7,578 bases of DNA. Source: Planctomycetales bacterium. Its GTDB lineage: Bacteria > Planctomycetota > Phycisphaerae > SM23-33. Positions 5,553 to 7,578 of this stretch are shown in pieces. The DNA is taken from contig JAUVIQ010000154.1 of assembly GCA_030592655.1 (NCBI GenBank), positions 1 to 7,578 on the forward strand. The letters run 5' to 3'. A program made the position numbers and the translations under genes. Within the stretch, counting starts at the first letter, position 1; every line of letters begins with the position of its first letter. A model generated the notes under the pieces. It saw only the letters and a list, made by a program, of their open reading frames with translations. It was not told where the DNA came from and made no database searches.

Positions 5553-5570
5553 TATCAGATGAGGTGAAAA

Positions 5571-7139
5571 ATGGCTTATCCCACACGAACGCTTCGTGAA
5601 CTGTCGCGGGTGATCTTTTCCCGACTACTGGGGATCATATTGATCCTGGTGATCGTCGTAGCCGGCGTGCTGACGGCGACCTTCCTTGGTCCATGGCAAT
5701 ATCGCTCCAAGGCAATGTTAATGGCCGATCCGAAGGACGTAACAATCTCCCCGCTGGAAACCCCTGCAACCATGAGGAACAGGCTGTGTCTGTTCATTCT
5801 CAAACAGCGGGAATTAATTACCACCGAATACGTCCAGGTATCGGCACTGATGAAACTGGACGGAACAAAGACATTACCCGACGGACCGATGGACCCGATG
5901 GACCTGGACGAAAAACGACAGTGGTACACCGATGCGCAGATTGAGGCATTCACTGCCGAAAACTTTGATCGGCTCGCCGAAGTGCGAAAGCGGGTGAAAG
6001 TTACGACGCCCGGCGGCGTGGACGCGACCTTCACGCAGATATTTAACGTCTTTGTGGACTGGCCTGAGGAAAAAGACTCACCGGGCGACGGAAAGACCGA
6101 CAGCAGGACACTGGCGACACAACGCGCCCAGCAATTTACCCAACACCTCATCGACGCTTACCAGTTCCGCCGGTCAAGTCTCGAAATCAAACAGGCAAAA
6201 GAAAGTTCCATTGCCCTGATGAAAGAGACAACCGCCGACGCCAAAAAGAACATGTATGAAGCCCAGAAGGAACTGACAGACTACATCACCAAGGAAATCG
6301 GGGCCGACATCAGTGAGGCGAAGAGTATAAGCAGCAGCGGTGTCGGCGAGACGGGGATTCAGACCCAGAGAACGGAAAACCAGAAAATGATAAGCGCGAT
6401 TGATACCCGTCTGGCGAAACTGAAAACACTGATTACGCAAATCGACACAGAACTCAAGAAAAGCCCCGACAAGCAGGTGGTAATACCGGAGATACTGCTT
6501 ACGGTAGATACGGTGGACAATCTGGGAATCAGCAAGATTATCGAAGTGATTGCAGACCTGAGGATTAAACTGAACACTCTCACCCCACAATTTGAAAACT
6601 CCTACAAAGATATAGAAGTGACCCGAGCGGAACTGGCCGCTAACCTGACCGATCTCAGGAAGGAACTGGCCAGGCAGCGCACCTCGCAGGAAATGACAAT
6701 CGCCGGTTTGGAAGCGCAACGGGTAGTGCTTGCCAAAAAGATAGCCGATGACAAGGCAAAAATGATCAAGCTGGGTCCCAAAGCAATGACATACAACCTC
6801 CTTTACAAAAACGCCAACGACGCGCAAAAGGAGTATAGCAAACAGAGGGCAGGATACCTCGAAGCCAAGAGCGCCGAAATAGCGGCGAAGATGCCGAATC
6901 GTGTCTCTGTAATCAGTGGTCCGTCGTTACCGGACGTTTCCGAACCGCATCGCCCAATACTGTGGGCCAACGTGCTTATCAGCATCTTCGCCGGTGTGGT
7001 GCTGGCATTAGTTTATGCCTTCATGGCCGACCACTTCGACCATACGGTCAAGGGAATCGACGACGTTGAGCGACATATTGAAACCGGTGTACTGGCGTCG
7101 GTACCGAAGTTCACTCACAAGATAATTCGCACCAGATAG
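5571..7139 (+). CDS. Wzz/GumC-like polysaccharide chain-length determinant / co-polymerase
   Basis: This 522-residue inner-membrane protein has the polysaccharide co-polymerase layout. TM1 is at about 19-39 (LLGIILILVIVVAGVLTATF), followed by a Wzz-like start YRSKAMLMADP. A long periplasmic part is rich in coiled coil (about 203-300 and 325-430, e.g. DLRKELARQRTSQEM). A proline-rich segment at 451-462 (Pro451, 454, 459, 462) leads into TM2 at 463-485 (ILWANVLISIFAGVVLALVY), then a short cytoplasmic tail DHFDHTVKGIDDVERHIETGVLASVPKF. Such proteins set chain length and bridge to OPX channels. The tail has no fused kinase; the ATPase is a separate gene 12 nt downstream. Length is near that of chain-length proteins from exosortase-associated loci, but that subfamily is inference. 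GAGGTG precedes the ATG by 4 nt. A wholly periplasm-exposed insertion at about 100-180 (TLPDGPMDPM... EEKDSPGDGKTD) is poorly conserved in look. Confidence 0.92.
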   Translation: MAYPTRTLRELSRVIFSRLLGIILILVIVVAGVLTATFLGPWQYRSKAMLMADPKDVTISPLETPATMRNRLCLFILKQRELITTEYVQVSALMKLDGTKTLPDGPMDPMDLDEKRQWYTDAQIEAFTAENFDRLAEVRKRVKVTTPGGVDATFTQIFNVFVDWPEEKDSPGDGKTDSRTLATQRAQQFTQHLIDAYQFRRSSLEIKQAKESSIALMKETTADAKKNMYEAQKELTDYITKEIGADISEAKSISSSGVGETGIQTQRTENQKMISAIDTRLAKLKTLITQIDTELKKSPDKQVVIPEILLTVDTVDNLGISKIIEVIADLRIKLNTLTPQFENSYKDIEVTRAELAANLTDLRKELARQRTSQEMTIAGLEAQRVVLAKKIADDKAKMIKLGPKAMTYNLLYKNANDAQKEYSKQRAGYLEAKSAEIAAKMPNRVSVISGPSLPDVSEPHRPILWANVLISIFAGVVLALVYAFMADHFDHTVKGIDDVERHIETGVLASVPKFTHKIIRTR

Positions 7140-7142
7140 AGG
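7138..7142 (+). promoter_or_regulatory. Ribosome binding site of the right-edge ATPase gene
   Basis: AGAGG overlaps the stop codon of the Wzz-like gene (TAG at 7137-7139) and lies 9 nt before the ATG at 7152, which indicates tight operon coupling. Confidence 0.6.
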
Positions 7143-7151
7143 TATATAGAC

Positions 7152-7578
7152 ATGGCCGAGAATCAATTAGCCGCTGCCAAACTGACACCCCAGGCTGGGG
7201 ACATATTAAAAGGTTTGTGGGCGTCGTTGTTTTACACTTCGTCGGCTCCGAAGTCCGTGCTGTTCTGTTCGTCCAATCCCGGCGAGGGCACTACGACCAT
7301 CGCCTGCGGACTGGCGCTGGCGGGAAGCAACGGTTCCGACAACGACGAGGTGAACGACTCATCAGAAATGGCTCGTTCAGCCGGACGGGTTGTGCTGGTG
7401 GATTTCAACCTTCGCACCCCGGCGGTGGGCAACACACTGAACGTCGCCAACGGTCTGGGTGTTTCGGACGTCCTGGTGGGAAAGAAGGATTTATCCGAGG
7501 CGATCCAGCACGTCGGACCGGGAAATATGGACGTCCTGACCGCTGGCAGCGAGTGCGGGAAGGTTCTGGAGATCCTTC
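7152..7578 (+). CDS. CpsD/BY-kinase-like P-loop ATPase with altered Walker A, partial (cut by right edge)
   Basis: Only the first 142 residues lie in the window and no stop is reached. The fold is that of the ParA/MinD-like cytoplasmic ATPases that work with Wzz proteins (CpsD, CapB, Wzc kinase domain). KSVLFCSSNPGEGTTTIACG (34-53) is the P-loop strand and loop, and RVVLVDFNLRTP (79-90) is the Walker A' strand; GLGVSDVLVGKKDLSEAI (101-118) matches the usual GLSDVLxG segment. Two key positions differ from the family: the Walker A lysine is Thr47 (GEGTTT instead of GEGKST/GEGKTT), and the second Asp of the DxD motif is Asn86. The loop 59-76 (SNGSDNDEVNDSSEMARS) is an acidic insertion. The usual PPNPSELL-like motif after LxAG is replaced by SECGKVLEIL. 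Walker B and any C-terminal tyrosine cluster lie beyond the edge. It may be a non-kinase regulator of export rather than an active tyrosine kinase. Confidence 0.85.
   Translation, partial: MAENQLAAAKLTPQAGDILKGLWASLFYTSSAPKSVLFCSSNPGEGTTTIACGLALAGSNGSDNDEVNDSSEMARSAGRVVLVDFNLRTPAVGNTLNVANGLGVSDVLVGKKDLSEAIQHVGPGNMDVLTAGSECGKVLEIL

Noticed and set aside
6174..6827. Minus-strand open frame of 217 codons
   Set aside because: It is antisense to the coiled-coil part of the Wzz-like gene; its Phe/Val/Leu/Cys-rich content is what the complement of Lys/Glu/Asp/Ala codons gives.

Overview
The window looks like a piece of a moderately GC-rich Gram-negative-type genome. A Planctomycetota (Phycisphaerae-like) bacterium is my best guess, but this is inference. 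It rests on a secreted protein with a C-terminal VPEP sorting signal (PEP-CTERM), outer-membrane polysaccharide export genes of the Wza/Wzz type, two lipoproteins with clear lipoboxes, and intergenic inverted repeats built from short tandem units. No rRNA, tRNA, CRISPR array, transposase or phage gene is visible.

Layout. (1) 1-249: an AT-rich leader with three ATTACCC-centred near-palindromes. (2) 250-1080 (+): a secreted trypsin-like serine protease ending in a PEP-CTERM signal. (3) 1113-1466 (-): a small stand-alone tRNA-binding protein of the MetRS-beta/Trbp111 type, convergent with the protease. (4) 1467-1609: a divergent promoter region almost filled by a long inverted repeat made of tandem nonamers. 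(5) 1610-3368 (+): manA (mannose-6-phosphate isomerase) followed 7 nt later by an RsuA/RluB-type 23S/16S rRNA pseudouridine synthase. (6) 3369-3554: a gene-free spacer with a small hairpin. (7) 3555-7578 (+): a polysaccharide export operon, consisting of a TPR+SPOR lipoprotein, a Wza-like export lipoprotein, a Wzz/GumC-like chain-length protein and the start of a CpsD/BY-kinase-like ATPase that runs off the right edge. A second inverted repeat, made of tandem heptamers, sits between the Wza-like and Wzz-like genes.

How the parts fit. ManA links fructose-6-phosphate to mannose-6-phosphate and so to GDP-mannose-type precursors. The export genes would move a finished polymer out through the periplasm and outer membrane. 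The Wzz-like protein and cytoplasmic ATPase normally control chain length and assembly. The TPR-SPOR lipoprotein may tie the apparatus to peptidoglycan. PEP-CTERM proteins are known to be sorted by exosortases, whose genes often lie in exopolysaccharide loci, so an exosortase may lie beyond the right edge.

Most notable observations. The ATPase at the right edge lacks the Walker A lysine (GEGTTT where GEGKST/GEGKTT is usual) and one Asp of the A' motif. The two inverted repeats use different unit lengths (9 and 7 nt) but share the core A-R-T-C-N-G-T, with the variable base in the same place, and each ends just upstream of a gene start.
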